In this document: one piece after another, positions 33,810-46,245 of the stretch | Numbering within the stretch: the first letter of the stretch is position 1 | Layout of the letters: each line of letters begins with the position of its first letter | Assembly: GCA_026826555.1 (NCBI GenBank) | Contig: JAKSZT010054334.1 | Coordinates: 27,847,048-27,911,047, forward strand | Length of the DNA stretch: 64,000 nt | Reading direction: 5' to 3' | From: Tolypeutes matacus | Taxonomy: Eukaryota > Chordata > Mammalia > Cingulata > Chlamyphoridae | Position numbers and translations under genes: made by a program | Notes under the pieces: model-generated | The model's database searches: none | The model's input: the letters and a program-made list of their open reading frames with translations, nothing else | Told to the model about the DNA's origin: nothing

Positions 33810-34627
33810 TTCCCTTTATTCAATATGTATCTATTGAGCTCCTATTGGGCCAGACTCTGTTCTACACACAGGGGAAAAAAAGGGATAAACAAATGTGAAG
33901 GACACAGCTGTGCGCATGAGCAAACATGATATCCACATTCATGGGGCTTATCGTCCTTTGAAGGTAACATGTATTAATCAAACACTCATTCAAACAAATA
34001 TAAAAATTGCCATGGTGGCAAGTGCTATGAAAGAGTGCTACATGAAGTTATAGAAGCAAATGTAAGGAAATTTCACCTAGTTGTGGGAGTCAGGGAAGCC
34101 TGTTCTAGAAAAATGTAGCTTGAGCTAAGAGCTAAATGATGAACTTCAGATGGTAAATCAACTAAGAAAGGAAGAATATTCCAGGCATAGAGAACAGTAT
34201 ATGCAAAGTTCCTGTGGTAAGAGAATGCATAGAGAGTTCGAAGGACTGAAGGAGAGCTAGAGATTGCATAGCACAAGAGGGAGTATGGCAGCGGGGGAGG
34301 CTGGTGATGTTGGAGGAGCTCAGGTCACAGAGGGCCTTACAGGCCATGGAAGAAGTGTTTTCTTCCCAAGAACAATAGGAGGCCAGTGAAGGGCTTTAAG
34401 AAATGGGTGACTTGCTCTGATTTGTATTTTGAAATGATTGCTCTGGCTGTAGTGGGGAAAACATATTGGAAATGCACAGTAGGAAGCAGAGTAGGGTGTT
34501 GTAGTAGAAAAAGGGTGAAAGAATTGTAACTGGGATTAGGGTGGTGGTAGTGGTCAAGATGGAAAAAAGTGGATGGATTTGAGAGATATCTATTAAGTAA
34601 AATCTACCAGTTGAGTGATGGGTTGAG
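33810..34627 (-). mobile_element. L2 LINE 3' region, about 0.8 kb
   Basis: On +, 'tctattgagctcctattggg' (33831-33850), 'agactctgttctacacacag', 'gggagtcagggaagcctgtt' (34085-34104), 'agaatattccaggcatagag', 'gggccttacaggccatggaa' (34332-34351) and 'gattgctctggctgtagtgg' follow the reverse complement of L2 in order. It ends where an L1 3' piece begins (34628). Confidence 0.8.
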
Positions 34628-34820
34628 TCTTGATAATATATTTATTATCATTGATATAAAGGCAGTGGCCACTAGAGGTTCTGAGGGGAGGGAGAAGGAA
34701 GAATAGGTGTAATAGGAAAGCATTTTCAGGACATTGGAATTGTACTGCAGGACACTGCAATGACAGATACAAGCCATTATATATTTCGTCATATCCTACA
34801 AAATTGTGCGGGACAAAGTG
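34628..34820 (+). mobile_element. L1 LINE 3' UTR fragment
   Basis: This is the sense-oriented relative of the L1 end at 1261-1660. Shared words include 'gaggttctgaggggagggag' (34675-34694), 'gcattttcaggacattggaa' (34720-34739) and 'acaaaattgtgcgggac' (34798-34814). Its true 3' end and poly(A) are missing, so it is truncated at the right. It abuts the L2 copy, which it probably interrupted. Confidence 0.75.
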
Positions 34821-36958
34821 GGAATATTTCTTTGTTTTATTCACCAGATTGTTTTTTTTCCCTATAAAACCTGGAGGTCCTTAAGGTGAAAGAAAAATCA
34901 AAATCTAGATGTTGAGATAGATTTAGCTAAGAGAGCTATATTGTACAAGTTAATACATTGAAAGTATTAATAAAATGGCATTTAGATTCGGAGCATATGA
35001 ATAATGATGATAATCTTGGTTAGCTTTGGAAGACCTGGACATTTCCAGTGATTTTTCTGGTCTTTGATAAAAATGCAGACTCCCAAGCTGAGCCATCTCT
35101 ATTTAGGAGTCTCTATCCAAGTTATAGTAATTTATATATAAATTCTCTTTTATATTACAGAACAAACACTGAACAACATAATGAGAGAATTTGGAGAGCC
35201 AATGAGTCCTTCAATCAAATCTAGAAAATTTCTCTCTTTAAATAAGAGATATAAGTACAATTTCTGATTCTTTATACAGAATTTATCTCAATTATAATAT
35301 AATAAGGGTTATTTGGTGACTAATAGTCAGGCCTTTTTTTCCTTTATATTTTTCACTGGAGTCCAATCATTTGAGTCTCATTAATAGAGGTATGGAATTG
35401 GTGCACTGCCTCCATGGGCAGGGCAAGAGAGAGTAGCCAGAATGTCAAAGAAAAAAGTAATGGTAATGGCTTGAGAGATGGTACTAAGTGTTTAGACCCA
35501 AAGGAGTGGGTGAAGGGAAGTTGAGTCACGAGGCTGGAAGCAAAGGGAATCAACAGTGATGCAGAGGGCAAGAAGTTCAGTGACCCATGCAGTTGTATTG
35601 TGGGCCAACTTCAATGTGACTTTGGCTTGTGCCCCTGAAGCAGGTGCTCATACAGTCTACGGGGAAGGAGGATATTTCTTATGGTACATCAGTGGTATTT
35701 TCCGTGTTACAATATTTCTTGATGTCTATCTAAGATACTCATTTATTGATTTCTGGGTCTCAAAGCCTCACAACCATGCCTATGTATGTCTTCCTGTCAG
35801 GAGTTTATAGGAACTATGAGCTCTTGCAAACCTTGACTTAATTAATTATCTTAGATTCTCTTCATCACAGAGAAGTGCTGGGCAAATAAGAGGTTTTCAA
35901 AAATGTCTATAGTGAATGCATGAATATATGAAAGCATTAATACATGTACAAATGAATGAATGAAGAGAAGCTATAGCTCTCTATTTTCTCTCTTCCAGAG
36001 TGCTAAAAAATTGCCCTGATTTCTAATGTTTATCTCATCTTGGAAATTTGAGAGTCACTGACAAATTTGCCTCATATCAATAGGCAAAAATGTCTCTAGA
36101 ACTACTAGATGTATCAAAGCTTATAAAATAGTGGTAAGGCTATATTTTCTATGCCACACTGCCAATTCTATATTCCATTTTAACATATTAAAATTGATTC
36201 TAGAAATGTCACATAATCTCTGTATATTTCATCATAATATTAGGCTTATTTGTCAAAACATTACCAAAAAATCTTGATGTTACCATAAATAGTATCTCTT
36301 CTGTTCCAAATGTTTCAGTTTTCTATTGTTCCAAATGCATTATGCTTTACAATTTGGTTAACAATCATTCTAAGTAAAATATAAATATAGTAGGAAGGCT
36401 TTGGAGTTAGTTCCAAGTGCCTGAGTAGAGGATTGTTAAAGATAAAATAAATTAGAGTCAGTTTTCTTATAAGTATTTGAGCTTACTTTCTCTCTCTCTC
36501 CCTTTCTATCTCCTTCTCTTATTTTTTAACTAAATTTATATGGTATTAACAGTAGCCTAAATAAAAGACAAAATTGAATTCTGGAACCCATTCAAGTAAA
36601 AAATAGAGGAGCTCTCCTTTTACAGGTCTTCTTAAATGCTTCCTAAGTTGTGTCCCTCTATCTTAACTTGTAGCAAAAAGCATTTTTATAATTCATCATT
36701 GAAGATATTTATATCTGAAGCAAACCAGAGAAGGAAAAACTATGAAAGAGTAATAAATAAAATAATGGAACCAAATTCTTATGCCCGTGTATTTAACATA
36801 TTTTCTTCATAGTCAAAGTGCTTCTTGACCCCAAATCTTTCAATTTCCTTATTGACTATATAAACAGTATATGCTAGTTTTGAATGACTGGCCCTTGGAT
36901 CCATCTTGGTTTTTTGGCCTTTGCCCAGAACATTCTGGTGACAACCATATTCATATAT
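34821..36958. other. Mostly unique non-coding DNA
   Basis: No gene. A (TGAA)-rich end at 35925-35975 may be the tail of an L2. A pyrimidine-rich CT tract lies at 36486-36520. Confidence 0.4.
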
Positions 36959-37372
36959 TGTTATGGACTGAATCTTGTCCACCACAAAGGTTTGTTCAAG
37001 TCCTAACTCCTGGTCCTGTGGATATGAACCCATTTATAAATAGGAGCTTTGAAGATGCTATTAAGACGAGGCCGAATTGAATCAAGGTGGTTCTTAATTC
37101 AGTATGACTGGAGTCCTTATAAACAAAGGAAACTTGGATACAGTAGCAGGAGTGAGCAGGACCCAGAAGGAGGCAGATGGCCATGTGACAGGGGCAGAGA
37201 TTGAGTTATGGATTGCCAGCAAGCCACCACCAGAACACTTCAGGAGAAATCATGGTCTGCCCACACCTTGATTTTAGATTCCTATCATCCAAAAGTGTGA
37301 CACAATAAATTCCTGTTGCTTAAGCCAAGCAGTCTGTGGTGTTTGTTATAGCATCCCTGGCAAATTGAGGTA
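36959..37372 (+). mobile_element. MaLR LTR (MST/MLT1-like), solo
   Basis: It begins 'tgttatggactgaatcttgt', has 'cagtatgactggagtcctta' (37101-37120) and 'gcccacaccttgattttaga', and ends with 'cctgttgcttaagccaagca' and 'gtctgtggtgtttgttatag'. An AATAAA at 37304-37309 fits the LTR polyadenylation signal. The flanks show 'tatat' at 36954-36958 and again at 37373-37377, though both sit in AT-rich DNA. This is a classic MaLR LTR order on the plus strand; no internal region remains. Confidence 0.85.
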
Positions 37373-38469
37373 TATATCATGATTATTTTTTTACTTTGGG
37401 GTTCTAGTGTGTCATGCAGTAGCTTTCATTATCATAATGGAAAGGCCAGTTCAACCAACCATATCAAAATAGAGTGAAAACTATGACCTAAAGTAAGTGC
37501 TTAGCCCTGTGTGAGGGTGAGTATGTGTGTGCATGCTTGCATGCCTGTTCATGAAGCTGGTATCTTACCATAAACCAGATTTCTCTCCTCTTTCAATCCT
37601 AGATCCTGACATTCCATAAAGACATTTCACTAACCATATTGCAAAGTATAGCAAATGAGCAGTGCAATAAAAACATTTGGGAAGAAAACCAAGAAGCTAA
37701 ATGTTCTGTCTCCTTCAGTTAAGTGTTGATTTCATGTTTGCTGCATTACAAATTGTGATCATTTCTTAAAAGAATGTAGGTTGTTTTGGACTGCTTCTGC
37801 AGCTACCAGTGCTTCTCTAATACCCTCTTTTTATGCTTTTCTTCATTTAGAGAAAACTCTTTTGATATGTGTGATTTTTGCTTAAGGCTTAATAAAATTC
37901 AATAGCTGTTAAACTTTACTTTCTGCCTTATATACATTCTTTATTAAATTATTGAAGATTTCATTCTAGATTAAAAGTAATCAGGGTATTTGATATATCA
38001 ATCGGTGTTTTGATTCTTAAATCTGAACCATAAATATGAAAGAAATGAAAATAGTTCCTTTGTACAATTGAGGTGTGTGTTTGTTTTGGTGGTGGTTATT
38101 GTTTAAAGGAGCATCCTGATTTTATTTATCCAGTAATAGTTTACTTCTTCCTACTAATAAAGCACTCTGTTGATGTTATGGGATGAAAAATTGAATAAAG
38201 CATTTTTCCTTGCCCCCATGAACAAGAGGAGTAGATGGGTGGGTGATCATATATAAATAATCAAAAGTATGAGGGGTACAGTACAGTCAGAGACACAATG
38301 GAGGAGAAAAAAGAGACAAAGGAAAAACGGACAAAGATAAAGTACACAGTGTAGCCTGTGCAGTGGAGGAATGTCTGACATCATTGCTATGCTGACTTAG
38401 AACCTCCCAATCTGCTTTCCAAATGGAGCCACTGGTATTATCCCATATGTAATACCCATCACTCAATAA
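37373..38469. other. Unique non-coding DNA
   Basis: No gene or repeat recognised. The part at about 37600-38050 is repeat-free AT-rich text. Confidence 0.4.
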
Positions 38470-38660
38470 ATAATAATAACTCCCATTTACTGAACACTCA
38501 CTATATCCCAGACATTATCTCATTTTATTCTTATTAGCCAATCTAAGAAGCAAGTGCTATTAACCCCATTTTTCAATGAAGAAAATGAGCATAAAAAGAG
38601 AGATGAACCTGGGCATGATCATAGAAACAACATGTGGAGAACGTGGATGAAACCAATGCC
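38470..38660 (-). repeat. MIR SINE
   Basis: 'actcccatttactgaacact', 'cactatatcccagacattat', 'aaccccatttttcaatgaag' and 'aaaatgagcataaaaagaga' follow the MIR reverse complement. Confidence 0.65.
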
Positions 38661-38984
38661 AGTTTGATGCCATGGCCTATGTTCTGTGCTCTCACCCCAT
38701 TCCCCCATCCCAGCACATAGAGAGGGCTTTGACTCTGAGATATGAAAATAGGCTGAATGTGGGTGAATGCTCTTAAATCCCATTTCAACAGTGTGGTCCA
38801 TTATAGGGACAGGATATAACAGTATAATGCACAATATAGTCTTGGGACAGATTTCCTTCCATAAACCAGCATGATTCATGCTGGTTAACGCAAACATTCT
38901 ATGACATTCTTATCTAAATGATACCATTTATTATTTTTTTTGTTTTCACCTAAGTATGGAATTTGAAAGCAGGGTAATTGCTAG

Positions 38985-39180
38985 ATTACTTGAACTCTTT
39001 GGGCTTTTTCTCTTCATTGGTAAAATAAGGAAAATGTCCACCTTGAAAACTGGTTTTGAGAATTAAATCAGGTTATATGGGCAGGATGGTAGACCATTTT
39101 AAAGGCATTTTGTGTCAGCAAGGTACCTGAGGAAGCTGCAAGGTACTCAATGTACTCAACTTATAAAACAATCACTATTA
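38985..39180 (+). repeat. MIR SINE
   Basis: 'tcttcattggtaaaataagg' (39012-39031), 'ttttgagaattaaatcaggt' and 'aggtactcaatgtactcaac' follow the MIR plus strand. Confidence 0.55.
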
Positions 39181-40399
39181 TTAGTAATTGGTCATATTAT
39201 TTTTCATAAATTGTGTTTCTTTTCTGTATTCATATGTTAGCTCTTAGTTCACTGATGTTAAATAAAACTGGAACACTTTATATTTAGAAAATCTTCAAAA
39301 TCATGCAGAGAAGGACAACTAATTTCCCAGCCCATTTATTACACGAAGCTCCTGAAATTCAGGCCAAAATAGCTCTGGCTCTGTTTACAGCCTCATCACA
39401 TTAACCACAGATCTAACTTGCAAATGATTATCACCCTTGGACTCCAGATTTCTTATATTCCCCTGCCTGGAAAGAATTCATACCATTTCTTCCACATCTA
39501 GTCATTTACATTTACCAAGGCCAAGTTTCTTTTTATGTAGACACTTCTAACTTCTTTGGATTATATTTCTGGTCTCCCTGGTGTTTGGTACTCTTCCCAA
39601 GCTAGGATCATCTTAAAATTTTATGAATATGTTTTGAGATCTGCATCTTCCCCCACACATTAATAAAACTATTGAATTAGAAAGACCTCGAATAGAGCCC
39701 TATGGGAACAGCGCTACTACATCTCACCAGTTCAACAAAGATTTCCACAAAAATGTATTTGATTCACTTCAACAACATCTGTGAGTGCCTTCTTTCTACT
39801 GAGATCTGGAGATGAAGAGTTGGCTAACTCCACATTCTCTACTTTGAAAGAGTTCACATGTGAATTACCTGTATGAAACCATTTAGCACTTGAGAACTAC
39901 CTTATAACTTTTTGGTTGCTACAAAGTTGGGAGAAAATAGCTCACTTGCTTAGATCCAGACCAGTTTTAAAAAGCTAAAGAATTGCTACTAATTCATCAA
40001 ATATGGAGGTATTGGGTACTGTATTGTGTTTGTATTGTTGTCTATTATTTGTAGGCTAATTCATAGTTGAAGAAGCAAACTGTTTTGCAATTGAAAGACA
40101 CTAGAGAGTTTATCTGGTGTGGTATGTCAAAAGCCTAGAAAAAGTGAAATTGTTTGACAGGATCACAAAGTGAGTTAGTGACACAGCCAGTAGTGAACCT
40201 GCCTCATCTCCTTCAACTGTTCTGCACTGCCTTGGTAAAATACGTCTGTGTTACATCCTAGTTTAGGAGGTACACTCCTCAAGGACTGGATTTTTATCAG
40301 GGATAGATTTTGTACAGATTATATCATCTTGGGAGTGTTAAATATTTACTATTTTCTCTTTAATATTAAACATTACATAACAGTTGTGTAAATTTGTAT
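39181..40399. other. Unique non-coding DNA
   Basis: No gene or clear repeat recognised. Confidence 0.4.
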
Positions 40400-40645
40400 G
40401 TCAGACATTGTGGCAGACATGGCTAGCCATCTACCAAAAATTCATGCTTCCTCTTCTGTGGTATATAGTTGTTGCTGGGAAGTGGCTGTCTAGCCAGAGA
40501 CTACATTTCTCAGTCTCCTTTGCACCTAGGTGGGGCCTGGTGCTGAGTTCTCCACCATTAAACTGAAATGATGTGTGTTTCTTCTGGACAAGTCAGTTTC
40601 TTTTTCCTTTTCCCTCTGGATGCCAAGTACCTCCAAGTAATTTAT
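40400..40645 (+). mobile_element. LTR-type repeat fragment (ERVL/MaLR-like)
   Basis: 'gagactacatttctcagtct' and 'cctttgcacctaggtggggc' (40497-40536) match a motif common in old mammalian LTRs: 'agactacatttcccag...cttgcagctaggtg'. Flanking text 'catggctagccatctac' fits the same family. The subfamily and exact ends are not clear. Confidence 0.5.
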
Positions 40646-40693
40646 AAAATGTAGCATATTATTGTGATGCTTCACTGTCTTTACTTGCCATTT

Positions 40694-40927
40694 GTTTTTT
40701 TTTCTTGTTTTTTTTTTCTTTTTTTTTTTTTAGATATCAGGCCCAGGGATTTAACCCGGGACCTTGTATGTGGGAAATTGAGGCTCAACCATTGAACCAC
40801 ATTGGCTCCCCTGAGTTGTTTTTCTCATTTGTTTGCTTGTTGTTTGTTTTTGTTTTTAGGAGGCACCTGGGACCAAACCCGGCACCTCCCATGTGGGAAG
40901 CAACTGCTTAAGCCACATCCGCTCCCT
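40694..40927 (-). mobile_element. Dimeric tRNA-derived SINE (DAS-like)
   Basis: Read on the minus strand: unit A (about 40926 to 40859) has 'gcggatgtggcttaagc' and 'gccgggtttggtcccagg'; then a linker of A and C (40858 to 40818) ending in 'aactcagggg'; then unit B (about 40812 to 40740), which starts 'agccaatgtggttcaatgg' and carries 'ccgggttaaatccctggg'; then an A-rich tail (T-rich at 40694-40732 on +). Unit order, linker and junction match the plus-strand copy at 2211-2427. The flanking word 'tgccat' is found at 40686-40691 and 40927-40932, a short imperfect target-site duplication. Confidence 0.87.
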
Positions 40928-40990
40928 GCCATCCATTTTTTTAGCTTACTCAACCAAACTGAGGGGATCTCATTGTAAGCAACCATTTTC

Positions 40991-41006
40991 GGGGGGGGGG
41001 GGCCCC
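40991..41006. repeat. G12-C4 homopolymer junction
   Basis: Twelve G in a row are followed directly by four C. It is unusual in AT-rich surroundings and may be a real G-quadruplex-prone tract or an assembly or sequencing error. Confidence 0.8.
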
Positions 41007-41264
41007 GCATTGGAACTATGTCTTAATTATTTTTGTTTTTCTAACTATATGAACACAGAGACTTTTATTCATTTTGGTCTCTGTGGTCTTCATGGAACTT
41101 TTTGCTGTAGTTTGAATTTTTTTCCTTTACTTTTATAGAAATAGTGATTACTATCACTATTCAATATATGCTGAAATGTTGGTGTGGCAGGTGGAAAAAG
41201 CAGCTTAAAATCACACACAAAGCTATAGGTTCTGCTCCGAATCTCAATCTCTCTTTGCTTCTAC

Positions 41265-41840
41265 AGGACCTCATTAATGTACTTTCATCTCCTAAATCAC
41301 CATTTTTCTGTCTTTCCTAGATCATTGCCAAAAACAAAACATACTCTATTATCTTCTGTCTTAAAAAAAAAAAAAGACAAACATCATCTTTGATGTCCCA
41401 TCGCCCCCAACTATCTGCTTCCAATTTCTCTGCTCCCCTTCTCAATGAAATTTCTTGAAAGGATTATTTGCACTTCCATCTCAATTTCCTCATCTTTAAG
41501 TCTCTCCAACTCCTCTGGAACTGCTATTATCAAGAGCATCAGTGACCTACATGTTGCCGAATCCAAAGGACACTCCTCTGCCTTCATCCTACTGGATTCA
41601 CCTTCTAGAAAAACTTTCTTCTCATGCCTTTTGTGGTATAATGTTCCCCTGGTTTTCTTATTACACATGCTGCTCTATCTACTTCTCAATTTCTGACTTC
41701 TCCACTGCCTGAGTGCCCCATGACTTGATCTTTTTCTTGGGTACTTATTATCTCTTCCTAGGATAATGCATTCCCTTTCTTAGATTTTAATACCATAAAT
41801 ATGCTATGCTGATGATCCCCAAATTTATATCCCCAGGTAC
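41265..41840 (+). mobile_element. L2 LINE, internal part (split)
   Basis: The text 'cttctcaatgaaatttcttg', and later 'gacttgatctttttcttggg' and 'gctgatgatccccaaattta' (41808-41827), follows the L2 ORF2 3' half on the plus strand. The frame at 41445-41696 is a broken piece of that ORF. L2 text stops near 41840 and resumes near 42560. Confidence 0.7.
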
Positions 41841-42559
41841 ACAACTAGGGTTCTCTGATTTCGCACAAGAGATAGCAACTTTGGGTAACCTAAGGTTAAA
41901 TGGTACTTATTGGGTTTTTCTGGGAGGCCACAGAATGGATGAAAACTAGACTTGGCCAACGGTAGTAACCAAACAGCTCCAGGGGCAACAAACCAGGAAT
42001 AATCTGAGTTGTATCAGTGTGATCAGGACTCTGCTGCTGGGATGAGGAAATGGTTGGAGTTGAGTTATGGGAGTGAGTTTGATGGGCAAAGCATAGGCCA
42101 AGCATGCATTCAGGATCACAGGAGCTGATAGTTAAATTTTCAGGAATTTTTTGAGCTGGCTTTTAAATGTAGCCTTTATTGAAAATCAAATTATACACAA
42201 GTTTACTTAAGATAAATAAATGATAAAAAGGTAATATTTAAATCATATTACCTCTTAATTGTTTTGCTGTGTTTTTCTCTTATCTATGCTCTTGACATAT
42301 TTATTTGTACTTTATCCATATAGTACAAATACTATGTGCAATGGCGTGCTGTGTATATCTTCCCAACTCAGTGATGTCATGTTGGTAGCTTGAAATTAGA
42401 TATGGTGGGAATATTTACATCACAGAAATTGGAAAATAAAGGCTTTTTGCCTTTTTTTTCCCTGAAGAGCTGTTATTAACCATTGACCAACACATCATCA
42501 CTGGATATACCCATTGGTTGTACAGGGTGGTGAAACAAAACATCAAGGAGTCTATGATC
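41841..42559. other. Unassigned insert inside L2
   Basis: About 720 bases that do not read as L2 separate its two parts. No gene or known repeat is recognised. It may hold a diverged LTR plus leftover L2 text. Confidence 0.35.
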
Positions 42560-43270
42560 CAAAAGTGCTTATTTTATACCTCAAACCCAATATCTCATCT
42601 AATCCTGTTGAAGCTGCTTTTAAAATCTGACCACTTCTTACTGCCTCCCACAGCCACCACCAGGTTCCAAATCACCATTATTTCTCACCTGGATTATTGC
42701 AACTGTGCCCCAGTTCCTCTTTTCTTTTCGAAATAGAATCATCAGTGATCCTATTAAAACCTAGGTAATATTATGTCCTTACTCTGCTCAGAACCCTTCA
42801 CTGGGTTCCCATTTATTCAGGGTAAAAGTCATAGCTCATCCGGATACTTCTCTGAATTCACCTCCTGTTCCTGTATGTTTCCTCTCTCTACAGTCACCAT
42901 GCTGCCCCCTTTTGATGTCCATGGAACATGCTAGGCACGCTCTCAACTCAGGCATTTGTACGTTCTGTTCTCCCTACTTAATGAGTGCTTTCCCTAAATA
43001 ACCACATGGTTCTCTTCCTTTAGGTCTTAACTAAAAAGTCACATCCTTTTGAGGTTTTGCTTGGTCGCTCTATTTGAAATTACATTTTATATTCCCTAAC
43101 ATAATACATATTTCACTTATTTATCCTTTCATTATGTCTCCCCACTATAATGTTAGCTCCATGAGGGTGGGATGTTTTCTTTAATTTTTTTCATTGTAGA
43201 AATTCCAGGGCCTCTGTTAGAACTTGAGACTTAGAAGGCCTGCAATAAGTATTTTAAAATAAATGAATAA
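42560..43270 (+). mobile_element. L2 LINE 3' end (continues split copy)
   Basis: 'ctcacctggattattgcaac' (42686-42705), 'ttactctgctcagaaccctt' (42779-42798), 'cactgggttcccatttattc', 'ctcaactcaggcatttgtac' and 'gttagctccatgagggtggg' (43152-43171), and a (TAAA)-type tail follow the L2 3' end. One frame here keeps 'IISHLDYCN', typical of the L2 reverse transcriptase C-terminus. Confidence 0.8.
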
Positions 43271-43279
43271 ATCTCAAAA

Positions 43280-44235
43280 GTTTCAAGATGGGGAAAAATA
43301 CATCATATATAAAGGGGCAGAAATTGAAATAAGCATAAGGTTTATTAATAGTAACATTAGAAATTAGAATAAAATATTCAATATTTTCAAGATTGTAAAG
43401 GAAATTATTTCAAACCTAGAATTTTATACCCAGCCAAAGTAAATGTCAATTATGTGGGTAAAATAAAGACATTTTAAGACTCTCATTGTCTAAAAAAGAT
43501 ACCAGGAGCCTTTTCTGTGGAGGCTACAGGAAAGTATATGTCACTAAAATAGGAGAGCAAGCCATGAAACAGGAAGACATGGAACCCAGGACTAAAAAGT
43601 TCCCCAGAGGAGAAGAGCCAAGGGCAATCTTAGGATGATGCTAAATGGAGGTCCCATGATGACAGCTATGTAGCATATTAACAGAGTAGCTGGTCCACAG
43701 GGGTATAGGGAACACCAAGAAACAATGAAGTGATTGATGTGTATGTCTATATTAAGAAGAAATTTATAGTTCTGTAGGAGAACTTAGTGGATGATTAGTG
43801 AAGTACATAAAGAAAACTAAACAAAGGAAAAGACCAGGCTATTATGACGCTTAGTAAAAAAAAGTAGAAGACTAGTAATGCATCCACCTTTGAACAATAT
43901 TAACATTTTTATAATAATGTGCATAATAAATGCTGATTTAATTAAAATCTGTAGTATAGTTTGATTGGAAGAATTGAGGCAGGGTACAATTAAATTATCA
44001 TCTTCCATAGCAAGAACAAGATATACATAATGTCTAAAATTTAAAAATCAAGAAATGGCTCCATAAACATTTAGAAATATAGTGCTAACTATCAGAAGAA
44101 ACAGTTAAAAAAATTGAAAATAGCTGCTTTTGAACAGTGGAGCAGGGAGCTGTTTTATTTACTATAAACCTTGAAGAACTATTTGAATCTTTAAACAATA
44201 CATATATTATTTTGATAAAAAAAAGAAATAACCCA
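43280..44235 (+). mobile_element. Old L1 (L1M) 3' UTR
   Basis: 'aaacctagaattttataccc' and 'agccaaagtaaatgtcaatt' (about 43413-43452), 'gggtaaaataaagacatttt' and, near the right end, 'actatttgaatctttaaaca' (44180-44199) with 'tattattttgataaaaaaaa' follow the long 3' UTR of old L1M elements in sense orientation. It directly follows the L2 tail. Subfamily not assigned. Confidence 0.6.
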
Positions 44236-46245
44236 ACCAAGAAAAAAAATAAATGGATATATTTATTTATATAATGTATATCTAGGTATATAACAAAAAG
44301 AAAAATGTACACATAAATTAACAGTTAAAAAAGTGCATTTGGTAGAAGGGATATGCTGGAATTACATCAAATAATTTTCAGAATGAAGGCCATAAATCGG
44401 AAATCATAACAAGTCTAGGTGTTATCTATTAGAAGACTGGCAATGTGGATTCTATTTTCCATAATTACTGCATGAATGAGCAAAGAGAATTCTAAATAGG
44501 GCAATGACAATTACTCAGCACTGAGAGGTTCACATCACCACTTCATTTTTGTAACAAAAACAACACATTTTCTTTTTCCTAATCATTTCATAGGTCCTAG
44601 AGTGTACATAATTGAAAAGACAGAAAAATATAGTTTGTCACATGGCTATGTAAGCTTCCTCGTTACATATAAACCTTGATCTATTGATTTGTTATATTTT
44701 TATGTATAAAAACATTTTGTACATGGTTTTTGATAGGAGATATTTAAAATATTATATCTTGACTCCTTTCTACCCATCTGTTTTACAATCTTTGAGACTG
44801 TGGGCAAATTACTTTTTTTAACTAAATTTCCTTACATTAGGAAAATAAATGAAATGCATGTCACATGCCCAGTTCAGTTCTTGGGAAATATGGGTATCTT
44901 ATAAATAATCATGACTATTATTATTTTTTTAATTTTCTTTACTTCTTGGTGAGAAAACACAAAATATTCCAATGAAGAGAATGATTTCCCATGATAGTGC
45001 ACATTAGATATTTTAGGATTTGCTCTTTTCAAATGCCGGCGTTGTGCTTATGTAAATGTATTCACATAATCAACCATCTACTTGACATTTTTTAAACAAT
45101 TAGACCTTGAGTGGATTTTAAAGCAAAGTCCTCCACATTGTGAAGCCATGGAGAAAGACGTTTCCAAGAGGCTATTTCTTTGTCATCTCTAGAATAGCAT
45201 TGTCAGAGTTAAAAACTAATCCGTAGTCCTCACACAGCTGAAGGAGGAGGCAGCCAAACTATGGATACAATTGCTGCAGGAGTATCTCAATGCCATCTGG
45301 AGTTAAGTCTCTGGTGAATCATGCCCTATAAGTAGCCACAGAGCTGCCAACTCATGAGTGCTGGAGAAGTATGAAGTGTGTAAAAGTTAAAAGGGGAATT
45401 AGAGATGTAAGATTTTAAAATAGCCACCAAGCACCAATAGTTCTTAATATTCTGCTCACAACTATAGTAGCTTAAGATTTATGTGTGATTTTCCCTAGGA
45501 TAAATCTATTCAATTTGACATAAAGTAGGATCCATTCAGAAATTATGTCCTTCTATACATTTTTTTTTCAGTGTAAGTGGCTTTAACAGATTTCCTAAAG
45601 ATTATCCACAATGTATAAAATGCTTTTTAATTTAACATGTCTATTGTTGTAATTATGGCCAGCTTGCAAAATCTTGTACTGTATGTATGTATGCATCAAA
45701 AGTTAGAATGTTTCATTTAAAAAAAAACAATATTAGGGTTTTCGTATTAACTAAAATCTCTTGAAAGCTTAATAGGAGTTTTTGCGAATTTTTAAAACAA
45801 AGCAGTTTATTTTTTCTCCCACTTTCGCTGGCAACTAGCCTTGCAACTTTTATTTCTGGTCTCAGCTGCATTCTGCTGCATTCAACAATATTTCAGAAAT
45901 CTCTATTCCTATCTTTATCCATCTAAGAAGCTACAAACACATCTGCATTTTTTAACTGATGTTATTATTATATATTACAATGTTTTACGTAAGAGTTGAC
46001 TGTTACATGCTGCATTTCTCGCCTGACTTAATTTCTCTAAATTTCTTATCTGTAATATATGCTGGGCTGGCCTCTCTTAGGTACCATTTTCTCTCTAGGT
46101 TTAAAGGTCTTGTATCTTTTACAATGCCATTTATTCCTGCTACTAACATATTTAGTTTAGTGTGATACACTAGTATTTAATGTCTATTTTTTTCCATATA
46201 AGTGGTTTCAAAGATAGTATATTTGTCTTCTGAAAAAGAACAAAC
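44236..46245. other. Mostly unique non-coding DNA
   Basis: A weak MIR-like stretch lies at 44770-44930 ('actgtgggcaaattactttt'). I see no gene. Confidence 0.4.
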
